Source: Clostridiales bacterium
GTDB lineage: Bacteria; Bacillota; Clostridia; Oscillospirales; Oscillospiraceae
Length of the DNA: 20,585 bases
Assembly (NCBI GenBank): GCA_019423635.1
Contig: JAHZBA010000040.1
Location: 1-20,585, forward strand
Direction of reading: 5' to 3'
This document shows, piece after piece, positions 12,569-18,468 of the stretch (position 1 is its first letter; every line of letters begins with the position of its first letter). The translations under genes were made by a program, and so were the position numbers. The notes under the pieces are model-generated. The model made no database searches. It was not told where the DNA came from and was given only the letters and a program-made list of their open reading frames with translations.

Positions 12569-12726
12569 GGCGTTTTGCCTCCTCCAATCCTCATCTGTTC
12601 CGCCCCGGTCTCCCGGATCTCCACCACCCGCGTGTCTCCGTACCGCTCCAGACACATTGCCAGGTGCTCCTTCAAACCAATGGCCTGACCAGGCGGGGCG
12701 TCTACCTGGATTACGATGGTCATCAT
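12565..12726 (-). CDS. Small phage protein, unknown
   Basis: This 53-residue frame (MMTIVIQVDAPPGQAIGLKE, HLAMCLERYGDTRVVEIRET, GAEQMRIGGGKTP) starts at an ATG that shares a base with the methyltransferase stop (TAATG), so it is translated by coupling; the GGCGGTGG before it is a weak ribosome site. It has a beta-alpha-beta look, with a predicted strand TIVIQVDAP, helix GLKEHLAMCLERYG and strand TRVVEIRE. A longer frame starting at 12843 would overlap the methyltransferase and has Gly/Pro-rich content, so the short form is preferred. No family is recognised. Confidence 0.6.
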   Translation of the reverse strand: MMTIVIQVDAPPGQAIGLKEHLAMCLERYGDTRVVEIRETGAEQMRIGGGKTP

Positions 12727-14531
12727 TACACCGCCACCGCCTTTTCCAGCTCCTCCATGGTCGTGATCGTCCGGTTGCACCACTCCGGCAGGTTCGCCCG
12801 TACAAGGGCCGTCGCCATGGGAGGGCATACCGCGTTCCCGCACCGTGCCACCTGCTTTGTTTTCCCGTACTCGTTGCCCAGGTAATCCCGGTCGATGATG
12901 TAATCCGGCGGAAAACCCATGGCGTTATAGAGTTCCCGCGGCGTCAGCATCCGCAGAAGAATGTCCGCGATAAAGTAAAGCCCTCCGCCAATCTCCAGCA
13001 GCAGGATTTCATCGTCTGCCATCTCATACCCACAATGGCGGTTGAGCAGATCGCGGACTTCCGGCCAGTGCATCAGGTCTTGCCCCCCCACCTCAATCAG
13101 CTCTGCCCGGCAGTCTGCAAATTCCCCGGCAGCCGCCGTGATCGTGCGCAGTGGCCGACCTGCATCCTGCCCAATGTCTTGCCCTTTGAACTCGACAATA
13201 TGGGCCGCCGCTACCGCATTGTGGTCAACCGACGTCACCGTCGGCAGCGGCTCTTGTGCTTCCGCCCCTATCACGCCTCCGTAATACTTGCAGATGTGGG
13301 CGCAGACTATCGCCTCCCGGTCGTGGCTCGTTACCGTGTGCATCGGCTTTCTCACATCAATCGGCTGCCCATTCCCGAAATATTCTACAAGCTGCGCCGT
13401 GGTCAGCCCGTACCGGTTGGAGGCATCCACTGTCGGCAGCGGCATCCTCAGTCCGTTTGCCCGGACCCGTTCTGTCTGCTCCGTGTGGTACTGAATCAGG
13501 TTGGCGGAGGCCATAATCTGCCCGCCCGCCGTGCGGATCGTGCGCACCGGCTCGCTCACGTCGGCTCCCACACTCCCTCCGGTGTTGCTAAATGTGAACG
13601 GAGCAAGCAGGGGATCACATAGCCCGCCGGTGTACTTCCGTGTGATAGTGTTGAGTGGTTCACCGTCCGCCCTCGCATGACCGTCCCCTCCGTGATTGCA
13701 CTCCACGACGAAAGGCCGCCCGCTTCGGATGGTGAACTTGTCCACGCCCCGGATAACCCTCCGCATGGTGTTATCCGCCAGTGGCCGGACGGCGTTCACA
13801 CCATATTTTTCTTTCAGCTCCCGCTTGCTGGCAAATACAGAGTAGCAAGGTACGCTCCAGTCGATGATCTCCGCCGCGCTTTTCCATGGCAGCAACCGCC
13901 CGTCCCGTACCTCCTCGCTGTCTCTCGGCCCATGCGTCCGTTCCGGCCACACGATAGGCCGCCCGTCGCAGCGGGCAACCAGCACAAAGCGTTTTCTTGT
14001 GGTCGGTGCTCCCAGGTCCGCCGCCACGATTTCCCGGTGTTCAACCTGATAACCCAGCTCCAGAAGCTGCCGCTTCCATTTCTGAAAGGTCTGCCCAGCT
14101 TTTTTCTTCACCGGTTTCCCTTTCCGTACAGGCCCCCATGTTACGAACTCCTCCACATTTTCCAGGATAATCACCCGTGGGCGGACAGTCCCAGCCCAGC
14201 GCAGGACAATCCACGCAAGCCCCCTGATGTTCCGGTCTACCAGTGCCGCACCTTTGGCTTTGGAGAAGTGCTTACAATCCGGCGAGAACCACGCAAGCCC
14301 CACCGGGCGGCCCCGGCAAACTTCCCTCGGGTCTACATCCCACACGCTCGCCTGCAGGTGTTCCGTGTACGGGTGGTTGGTGCGGTGCATCAGAATCGCG
14401 TCAGGGTCATGGTTGATTGCTATAGCGATAGGACGCCCCGTCGCCAGTTCGATCCCCGTAGACGCCCCTCCGCCGCCGGCGAAGTTGTCCACGATGATTT
14501 CATCCAATAGGTTGATCTGTTCTCCGCTCAT
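12726..14531 (-). CDS. DNA (cytosine-5) methyltransferase with six internal repeats
   Basis: The 601-residue protein has the conserved C5-methyltransferase motifs: I FAGGGGASTGIE (17-28, binds S-adenosylmethionine), IV SPDC (83-86, catalytic Cys86), VI ENVEEF (124-129), VIII TTRKRFVLVA (177-186) and X GNAVCPPMATALV (565-577). It methylates cytosine in a DNA site that cannot be read from sequence, probably to protect phage DNA from host restriction or to regulate it. No partner nuclease is nearby. Between motifs VIII and X, six copies of a 32-36 residue repeat carry the core xP(L/V/M)xT(I/V). The ATG overlaps the stop of the small HTH-like frame upstream, with GGAGGAC further up. Confidence 0.93.
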   Translation of the reverse strand: MSGEQINLLDEIIVDNFAGGGGASTGIELATGRPIAIAINHDPDAILMHRTNHPYTEHLQASVWDVDPREVCRGRPVGLAWFSPDCKHFSKAKGAALVDRNIRGLAWIVLRWAGTVRPRVIILENVEEFVTWGPVRKGKPVKKKAGQTFQKWKRQLLELGYQVEHREIVAADLGAPTTRKRFVLVARCDGRPIVWPERTHGPRDSEEVRDGRLLPWKSAAEIIDWSVPCYSVFASKRELKEKYGVNAVRPLADNTMRRVIRGVDKFTIRSGRPFVVECNHGGDGHARADGEPLNTITRKYTGGLCDPLLAPFTFSNTGGSVGADVSEPVRTIRTAGGQIMASANLIQYHTEQTERVRANGLRMPLPTVDASNRYGLTTAQLVEYFGNGQPIDVRKPMHTVTSHDREAIVCAHICKYYGGVIGAEAQEPLPTVTSVDHNAVAAAHIVEFKGQDIGQDAGRPLRTITAAAGEFADCRAELIEVGGQDLMHWPEVRDLLNRHCGYEMADDEILLLEIGGGLYFIADILLRMLTPRELYNAMGFPPDYIIDRDYLGNEYGKTKQVARCGNAVCPPMATALVRANLPEWCNRTITTMEELEKAVAV

Positions 14532-14656
14532 TTTCGATCTAAGTCCTCCAATCTCCTCGCCCGCCGCTTATACTCCTGCAATGTCCTCGCCGACCAAATC
14601 CCGGTCCTCCGCATGATCTCCGCATCAGTCATCCCAGCCCGCAGACAGTCCGACAC
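14528..14656 (-). CDS. Small HTH-like protein, start codon uncertain or lost
   Basis: The frame KPKYDVRAVSDCLRAGMTDA, EIMRRTGIWSARTLQEYKRR, ARRLEDLDRK is coding-like, with a probable helix-turn-helix (MTDAEIMRRTGIWSARTLQEY), and its TGA overlaps the methyltransferase ATG. Yet the codon before the first Lys is the TAG that ends the gene upstream, so there is no ATG where expected. A single lost T would explain it (CTATG to CTAG). The first possible in-frame start is the GTG at 14656 (V9), without a ribosome site, and the coordinates use it; coding similarity begins at 14680. It may be a regulator of the early genes or a DNA-binding partner of the methylase. Confidence 0.5.
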   Translation of the reverse strand: MSDCLRAGMTDAEIMRRTGIWSARTLQEYKRRARRLEDLDRK

Positions 14657-14680
14657 CGCCCGGACATCATATTTTGGTTT

Positions 14681-14893
14681 CTAGCCCCGGCCGGCGGAGT
14701 AGTCCTTCCCGTCGCTCACATACAGCGGGCAGGCGACCACATGGTAAGAGGCCCCGCAGCCCCGGTTCCAGGTCGCCTCTGCCGTCCACCCGGGCACGGG
14801 CTGGAATTTGATGCGCTTGGTCTCCGGGTCCCGCTCAGACCACGGGCAGTCTCCATAGCACTTTGCGCAGCTCAGGCATAGTGTGTCAGCCAT
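14681..14893 (-). CDS. Small Cys-rich phage protein, possible zinc binder
   Basis: The ATG at 14893, with GGAGG 6 bases upstream, gives 70 residues: MADTLCLSCAKCYGDCPWSE, RDPETKRIKFQPVPGWTAEA and a C-terminal CGASYHVVACPLYVSDGKDY. Its six Cys in two groups (CLSCAKCYGDC near the N-terminus; C-x8-C near the C-terminus) suggest a metal site. The segment SYHVVACPLYV is close to TSYTVIQCPMYL of the 44-residue protein at 11131-11265. It overlaps the preceding gene by 8 bases and ends in a TAG. Function unknown. Confidence 0.65.
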   Translation of the reverse strand: MADTLCLSCAKCYGDCPWSERDPETKRIKFQPVPGWTAEATWNRGCGASYHVVACPLYVSDGKDYSAGRG

Positions 14894-15314
14894 GGGCAGC
14901 CTCCCACACGCCGGCCTCCCGGAGCAGCACATTCCACTTCCCGGGGCTCATCCCTCGGGCCGCGGCCTCCCGCAGCGTTGGCAGCCCACGCTCCCGCAGT
15001 TCCTGGTGCCACTCCTCCTGCCAGTCATCCAGTTCCTTCCGCTTTTTCTCCATAGCTTCTAACAGGCCATCTGGGGCGCTTTTCTCTGCCCCCTTGTCTC
15101 TTATGGGAGGGAGATATGCCGCCAGTTCCGAGGGATCCGGAAAAAATCGGTTTTCCCGCGCTCTCTGAACCACTGCGCTCCTGACTTGCGCATAGCTCCA
15201 GGGCTTCAATATCTCTGCCCAGATTGCCAGCGTCACGTTGTCACGCGGCTTCTTCTTGCCTTGGTAGATCTGTTCCAGCAGGTCAAACGTCCTGCATACG
15301 TCCTCTTTTGTCAA
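14886..15314 (-). CDS. Helicase-loader-like (G39P-like) replication protein
   Basis: The preferred start is TTG at 15314, because GAGAGGTG lies 4 bases before it and the product then starts MTKEDVCRTFDLLEQIYQG; a GTG at 15347 has no usable site. The 142-residue product has an N-terminal domain (TLAIWAEILKPWSYAQVRSA, RFFPDPSELAAYLPP) that fits the pattern of the SPP1 G39P helicase loader: an aromatic/Trp position, a V-x-x-A-V helix and FFPDPSEL. A charged coil MEKKRKELDDWQEEWHQELR follows. If so, it brings the replicative helicase to the origin. It lies directly after the DUF4373 replication gene, which supports a replication role. Not certain, as the family is very divergent. Confidence 0.55.
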   Translation of the reverse strand: MTKEDVCRTFDLLEQIYQGKKKPRDNVTLAIWAEILKPWSYAQVRSAVVQRARENRFFPDPSELAAYLPPIRDKGAEKSAPDGLLEAMEKKRKELDDWQEEWHQELRERGLPTLREAAARGMSPGKWNVLLREAGVWEAAHG

Positions 15315-15430
15315 ATCGCACCTCTCGTTTTTGGGGAGGGGGTCCACCTTCCAGTCGCCGCTCCCTGTTCTTCTCTTAGAGCTCTTTCAGCAGCGCGCCC
15401 CCCGTTAGAAGTAGAGGGTATAGATTTTTG

Positions 15431-15448
15431 AGTTCTATCTTTAGAACT
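15431..15448. repeat. Short inverted repeat
   Basis: Arms AGTTCTA (15431-15437) and TAGAACT (15442-15448) with a 4-base centre TCTT. It lies in the 225-base gap between the two replication genes. It could be an operator or a hairpin; no T run follows on the minus strand, so a terminator is unlikely. Confidence 0.55.
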
Positions 15449-15454
15449 ACCTCT

Positions 15455-15491
15455 CCTATCCCTATACCTATCCTATCCTATCCTATCCTAT
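15455..15491 (-). repeat. Pentanucleotide tandem repeat (ATAGG, minus strand)
   Basis: Five perfect copies of CCTAT (15467-15491) and two more imperfectly spaced ones (15455-15465). On the minus strand this is ATAGG repeated, purine-rich and ribosome-site-like. In DUF4373 proteins the C-terminal part is often encoded by such simple repeats (DRIG-like peptides), which fits its place after this gene. Confidence 0.88.
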
Positions 15492-15539
15492 GTGTCATTC
15501 GCAGGCCGCAAATGAGCATTTGCATGACGCAGATGGGCG

Positions 15540-15977
15540 TTACCCGCCGTTTTTGGGTATGAAAACCAAACCGACGCTCTCGTCGGCTCCCAAAAGCCAG
15601 TAATCGGCTATGACAGACCTTACCCGGCGTTTTTTCAGCGCCGGTACAAAACTGCGCTGGATGCCCCTGCTCGTAAGTACTCCGTGCCCCTCGTACAGCA
15701 TGCGGTCAAACAAGCCAATACGCAAGCACAGCCCAACGGTATCCTGTACCGCCTTTGACCCAACTCCGCCGCCGATCCGTCTTGCAACGCTGGCGGCATC
15801 ATCGCAGGTCCATGGCAAAAAGTATCCATGCAGCCCGAAGGCCCTTTGGCAAAGATAGAAATAGATCGTAAACCCGGCCACACCCTGGCCGTCGATCAGC
15901 TTGTCTATCTTCGGATCTTCAAATACGTCCGTGGCCCAGCCGGAGAACTCAATGCCCTCCTTCGGCCGTCCGGCCAT
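15540..15977 (-). CDS. DUF4373 (Lin1244/Lin1753-like) replication protein, apparently shortened
   Basis: The 145-residue protein starts MAGRPKEGIEFSGWATDVFE, DPKIDKLIDGQGVAGFTIYF, with LFDRMLYEGHGVLTSRGIQR further on. That is the DUF4373 domain, a winged-helix-like module found at the N-terminus of phage replication-initiation proteins of 250-300 residues. Here the frame ends at TAA (15542-15540). In the +1 frame it reads on as NAHLRHANAHLRPANDT, after which the ATAGG repeat follows with TAG stops, so the C-terminal part looks decayed. A GGGTGATGAG site precedes the ATG. A hairpin (CCGACG and CGTCGG, 15571-15586) lies near the 3' end. It likely supplies the phage origin-binding activity. Confidence 0.7.
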   Translation of the reverse strand: MAGRPKEGIEFSGWATDVFEDPKIDKLIDGQGVAGFTIYFYLCQRAFGLHGYFLPWTCDDAASVARRIGGGVGSKAVQDTVGLCLRIGLFDRMLYEGHGVLTSRGIQRSFVPALKKRRVRSVIADYWLLGADESVGLVFIPKNGG

Positions 15978-16031
15978 CTCATCACCCGCTTTCTACCGGC
16001 GGGGCCAGGACGCCCCAGCCCCGCCAATTAT

Positions 16032-16748
16032 TTACATCATCACAATGATCTTTCCGGCGTTGATCTCGTCGGCCAGCTTCTCCTCGAAGTACGCCACGAT
16101 GGATGCCTTGGCCTGCATCTTCCACATTCCGCCGTCGGCCTCGAACAGCCCCACGTTACCGTCCTCGTCCAGCCGCAGGATGAACTCGCTCTCCGGCTGC
16201 TCCACCTCCAGGAAGGTGCGGTAGGGCCGCATGGAGATGCGGGGCTTGACCTGGACCAGGGCCTTGAGAGAAATGCCCTGGCGGGCCTCCACCTCCTGGC
16301 TCACGCCGTTGTCCCGGGTGGTTACGCCGTTCTCCTTGTTGATGCGGGAGAGCAGGTCCAGCAGGTAGTCCACGCCCTCTCCGGGCATAAACTTGCTCCG
16401 CAGCTCAATGATGGCCTTCTCCTGCTCCCGGAAGCCCTCCTGGAACCCAGGCACGTCGCAGGCCGCCTCATACAGGCTGTCCCGGCACATCTCGCTGTCA
16501 TAGGTGGAGAACACAGAGACCTTCCGTGCGCCGTCCACCCGGACGAACATAGGCAGGTTGTCGAACATATCCAACTCGTTCCGCAGCAGCTTTACGATGC
16601 TGTCCAGCCCGCTCACGCTGATCTGGCAGGGGCGGTCTACATGGGGGGCGATACGCACCAGCTCCCGGTCGGAGTAGGTGTCGCCGTGGATGGTGTAGGT
16701 CTTGTTGTCCTTGAGGGACACGAGATACTGAGCAAATTCCTTCAACAT
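16032..16748 (-). CDS. Conserved phage protein, function unknown
   Basis: This 238-residue protein starts MLKEFAQYLVSLKDNKTYTI after AAGGAG. Other visible parts are HGDTYSDRELVRIAPHVDRP, YLLDLLSRINKENGVTTRDN, EARQGISLKALVQVKPRISM, RPYRTFLEVEQPESEFILRL and a C-terminal MWKMQAKASIVAYF block. The same layout recurs in Firmicutes phages between the recombination genes and the replication genes, with the annotation 'hypothetical protein'. It has no catalytic signature I know, no signal peptide and no membrane part. Its fixed place next to ATPase, nuclease and ssDNA-binding-like genes suggests a role in DNA recombination or replication. Confidence 0.8.
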   Translation of the reverse strand: MLKEFAQYLVSLKDNKTYTIHGDTYSDRELVRIAPHVDRPCQISVSGLDSIVKLLRNELDMFDNLPMFVRVDGARKVSVFSTYDSEMCRDSLYEAACDVPGFQEGFREQEKAIIELRSKFMPGEGVDYLLDLLSRINKENGVTTRDNGVSQEVEARQGISLKALVQVKPRISMRPYRTFLEVEQPESEFILRLDEDGNVGLFEADGGMWKMQAKASIVAYFEEKLADEINAGKIIVMM

Positions 16749-16766
16749 GATGTAGTCTCCTTTCTG

Positions 16767-17144
16767 TTATGCCTGCTTGATATTGGTGAATTTCAGAACC
16801 TTGGGCCGGTCCTGCTCTCCGCCGTCCATCCCCAACTGTCCGGGGACCTGGGGGACCATCTCGGCCACCACCATCTCGCCGGTGCCCGGCTGATTGGTGA
16901 TATAGAGGCTGGTGGTGATGGGGTCCGTGGGGACCAGCGTGCTCTTGGCTGTGGTCTGCACGGTGATGGTCTTGCGGTCCGCGCTGGGGATAAGCTCCAG
17001 CCCCACAGTGATTTTTCGTTTCCCGGTGGGTTTGGTGTTGGGGTCCAGGATGTTGTCAATGACCCTGCCCATCTCATAGTCCACCCGTTCCAGAATGGCA
17101 CCCATGGACATCTCCAGGATACTTTTCTTTTCTAGTTCATTCAT
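16767..17144 (-). CDS. Conserved phage protein, sometimes named replication terminator-like
   Basis: The 125-residue protein starts MNELEKKSILEMSMGAILER, with GGAGG 7 bases upstream; the ATG overlaps the preceding stop (ATGA). The core VDYEMGRVIDNILDPNTKPT, GKRKITVGLELIPSADRKTI, TVQTTAKSTLVPTDPITTSL is typical of a short Firmicutes phage protein, which databases call a replication terminator-like or hypothetical protein. The first half is a helix followed by an alternating strand-rich domain; the tail is rich in Gln, Gly and Pro. I know of no confirmed activity. The neighbouring ATPase, MBL protein and ssDNA-binding-like gene point to the same DNA-processing group. Confidence 0.72.
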   Translation of the reverse strand: MNELEKKSILEMSMGAILERVDYEMGRVIDNILDPNTKPTGKRKITVGLELIPSADRKTITVQTTAKSTLVPTDPITTSLYITNQPGTGEMVVAEMVPQVPGQLGMDGGEQDRPKVLKFTNIKQA

Positions 17145-17860
17145 TCTGCATCCTCCAATCGTTCACGCGGGCACACCGTAACCTGCACCCGATCCCCCAC
17201 CACCTGCTGCACCAGGCGGCGGAACATCCACTCATTGCCGCAGGCGTCGGACAGGTGCATCAGGTACACCTCCCGCACCCGGGACTTGTCCAGCCCGGCC
17301 AGCCAGGCGCAGGCCCTGGACACACTCATGTGGGCGTTGGCCACCCGGCGGCGCACCTTCTCCGGCATCCGCTCCGACCGCTCCAGGGCGGTCTCGTCAT
17401 AGTTGCATTCAATGGCCACCAGATCTACACCGGGGAACTGATACCCCAGGTTGACCGTGTCTGTGGCAAAGACCAGCTTGTCCCCGTCCGTCCGGCTGCG
17501 GATCAGAAAGCCCATAGGCTCCGCCGCGTCGTGGAAGGTGGGGAAGGGGAGCACGTCAAAGCTGCCCAGAGCCACCGCCTCCCGGTCCTCCAGCGGCTCC
17601 AGCTGTTCGCACCCCAGGGCCTCCGCCGTCCCGCGGCTGGCGTAGACCGGAACCCCGCTCCGGATCAGCTGCTCATAGCAGCCGGCGTGGTCCTTGTGCT
17701 CGTGGGAGATCAGACACCCGGCAATGCCGGACACGCCGAAACCGGTCAGCTTCTGAAGCTTTTTCCAGCTCACTCCGCACTCGATCAGCAGGCAGGTCGT
17801 TCCGTCCTCCACCAGATAGGCGTTCCCGTGGGAGGAGCTGGCCAATGGGATCAGCTTCAA
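17141..17860 (-). CDS. MBL-fold metallo-hydrolase, nuclease-like
   Basis: The preferred start is TTG at 17860 (MKLIPLASSSHGNAYLVEDG, 239 residues), because it overlaps the preceding stop (TTGA) and gives a normal family N-terminus; TTG at 17869 is also possible. The metal site is evident: HEHKDH (His53, His55, Asp57, His58), His110 in PTFHDA, Asp134 in FATDTV, and His202 in MHLSD. This is the pattern of YycJ/WalJ-type MBL proteins, considered exonuclease-like. It lies between the ssDNA-binding-like gene and the small conserved gene, and downstream of a Rad50-like ATPase, which suggests a joint role in phage DNA end processing. Substrate unknown. Confidence 0.87.
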   Translation of the reverse strand: MKLIPLASSSHGNAYLVEDGTTCLLIECGVSWKKLQKLTGFGVSGIAGCLISHEHKDHAGCYEQLIRSGVPVYASRGTAEALGCEQLEPLEDREAVALGSFDVLPFPTFHDAAEPMGFLIRSRTDGDKLVFATDTVNLGYQFPGVDLVAIECNYDETALERSERMPEKVRRRVANAHMSVSRACAWLAGLDKSRVREVYLMHLSDACGNEWMFRRLVQQVVGDRVQVTVCPRERLEDAE

Positions 17861-18468
17861 ATTGGACAACCACCTTTCCCTCCGGCTGGCGCTGCCTGTT
17901 CTTCTAGCGGGAAGTCCACCGTATCCGTTGGCGTGTGCTCCTTCTGGTACTGGGAGGACTTCTTGATCTTCTCCTGCACCCACTCCGGCAACGCCTGGAA
18001 TACCACGTCGTCCCATTGTTCCATGTCCCAGCAGATGGGCGCTGTGTCCGTCTTTGGCGCTGGCATCCCCTTGGGCAGTGGGATCACGCTGTCCACGTTG
18101 GCGTACTCCCCTGTGTCGTTGAGCACCACGTTCAGCTGACAGGCCCGGCCCACTTGGTCAAAGACCTCCAGCTCTCCGAACTGCTCGTCGCTGTACTGCA
18201 CCCCGTTCCAGCTGCTCAGGAAGCCCCGCAGGCTGCTCTTTTTGCCGACGGCGAAGGAGAAGGTCCGGGACAGCTGCCGTGGCTTCACTTCCCCGTCCAC
18301 CTCCACCGTCTCCCCGGACAGCTCCCAAATGAACTGAACCTCGTTTCGGTAGTTCTTGAACTTCTCGCTGTACTGCTCCCCCAGATCCACCACGCCCACG
18401 CAGGTGGCAATGTACACCCCCGGCTCCACAGGCGGGAGCTTGGGCTTCGCCCGGTCCTTAATTTTCAT
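17857..18468 (-). CDS. Probable ssDNA-binding or recombination-associated phage protein
   Basis: The ATG at 18468 (GAGGTG upstream) gives 203 residues: MKIKDRAKPKLPPVEPGVYI, ATCVGVVDLGEQYSEKFKNY, RNEVQFIWELSGETVEVDGE, with SRTFSFAVGKKSSLRGFLSS and a Gly/Cys-rich tail (AAPAGGKGGCPI). The N-terminal part is beta-rich with the look of an OB fold. Such proteins commonly stand between an SbcC-like ATPase and a nuclease in Firmicutes phages. A ssDNA-binding function is therefore an inference from fold and context. It overlaps the ATPase stop by 11 bases and the MBL gene start by 4 bases. Confidence 0.6.
   Translation of the reverse strand: MKIKDRAKPKLPPVEPGVYIATCVGVVDLGEQYSEKFKNYRNEVQFIWELSGETVEVDGEVKPRQLSRTFSFAVGKKSSLRGFLSSWNGVQYSDEQFGELEVFDQVGRACQLNVVLNDTGEYANVDSVIPLPKGMPAPKTDTAPICWDMEQWDDVVFQALPEWVQEKIKKSSQYQKEHTPTDTVDFPLEEQAAPAGGKGGCPI

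Noticed and set aside
12489..13622. Plus-strand open frame of 377 codons opposite the methyltransferase
   Set aside because: Composition is Arg/Pro-rich and no domain is visible, while the opposite strand carries all conserved methyltransferase motifs.
12129..14683. Recoding of TAG to an amino acid (two in-frame TAGs, at 12236 and 14683)
   Set aside because: TAG is the end of well-placed genes such as the small terminase (8614) and MuF-ART (4324), so it acts as a stop. Separate mutations or ordinary gene ends explain the two cases better.
15455..15491. The pentanucleotide repeat as a CRISPR or replication iteron array
   Set aside because: The units are only 5 bases, without spacers. They fit the simple repeat coding tail of DUF4373 genes, although an origin role is not excluded.
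15828..17135. Plus-strand open frame of 435 codons
   Set aside because: It runs opposite three minus-strand phage genes with ribosome sites and coupled starts; its content is Gly/His/Leu-rich shadow sequence.
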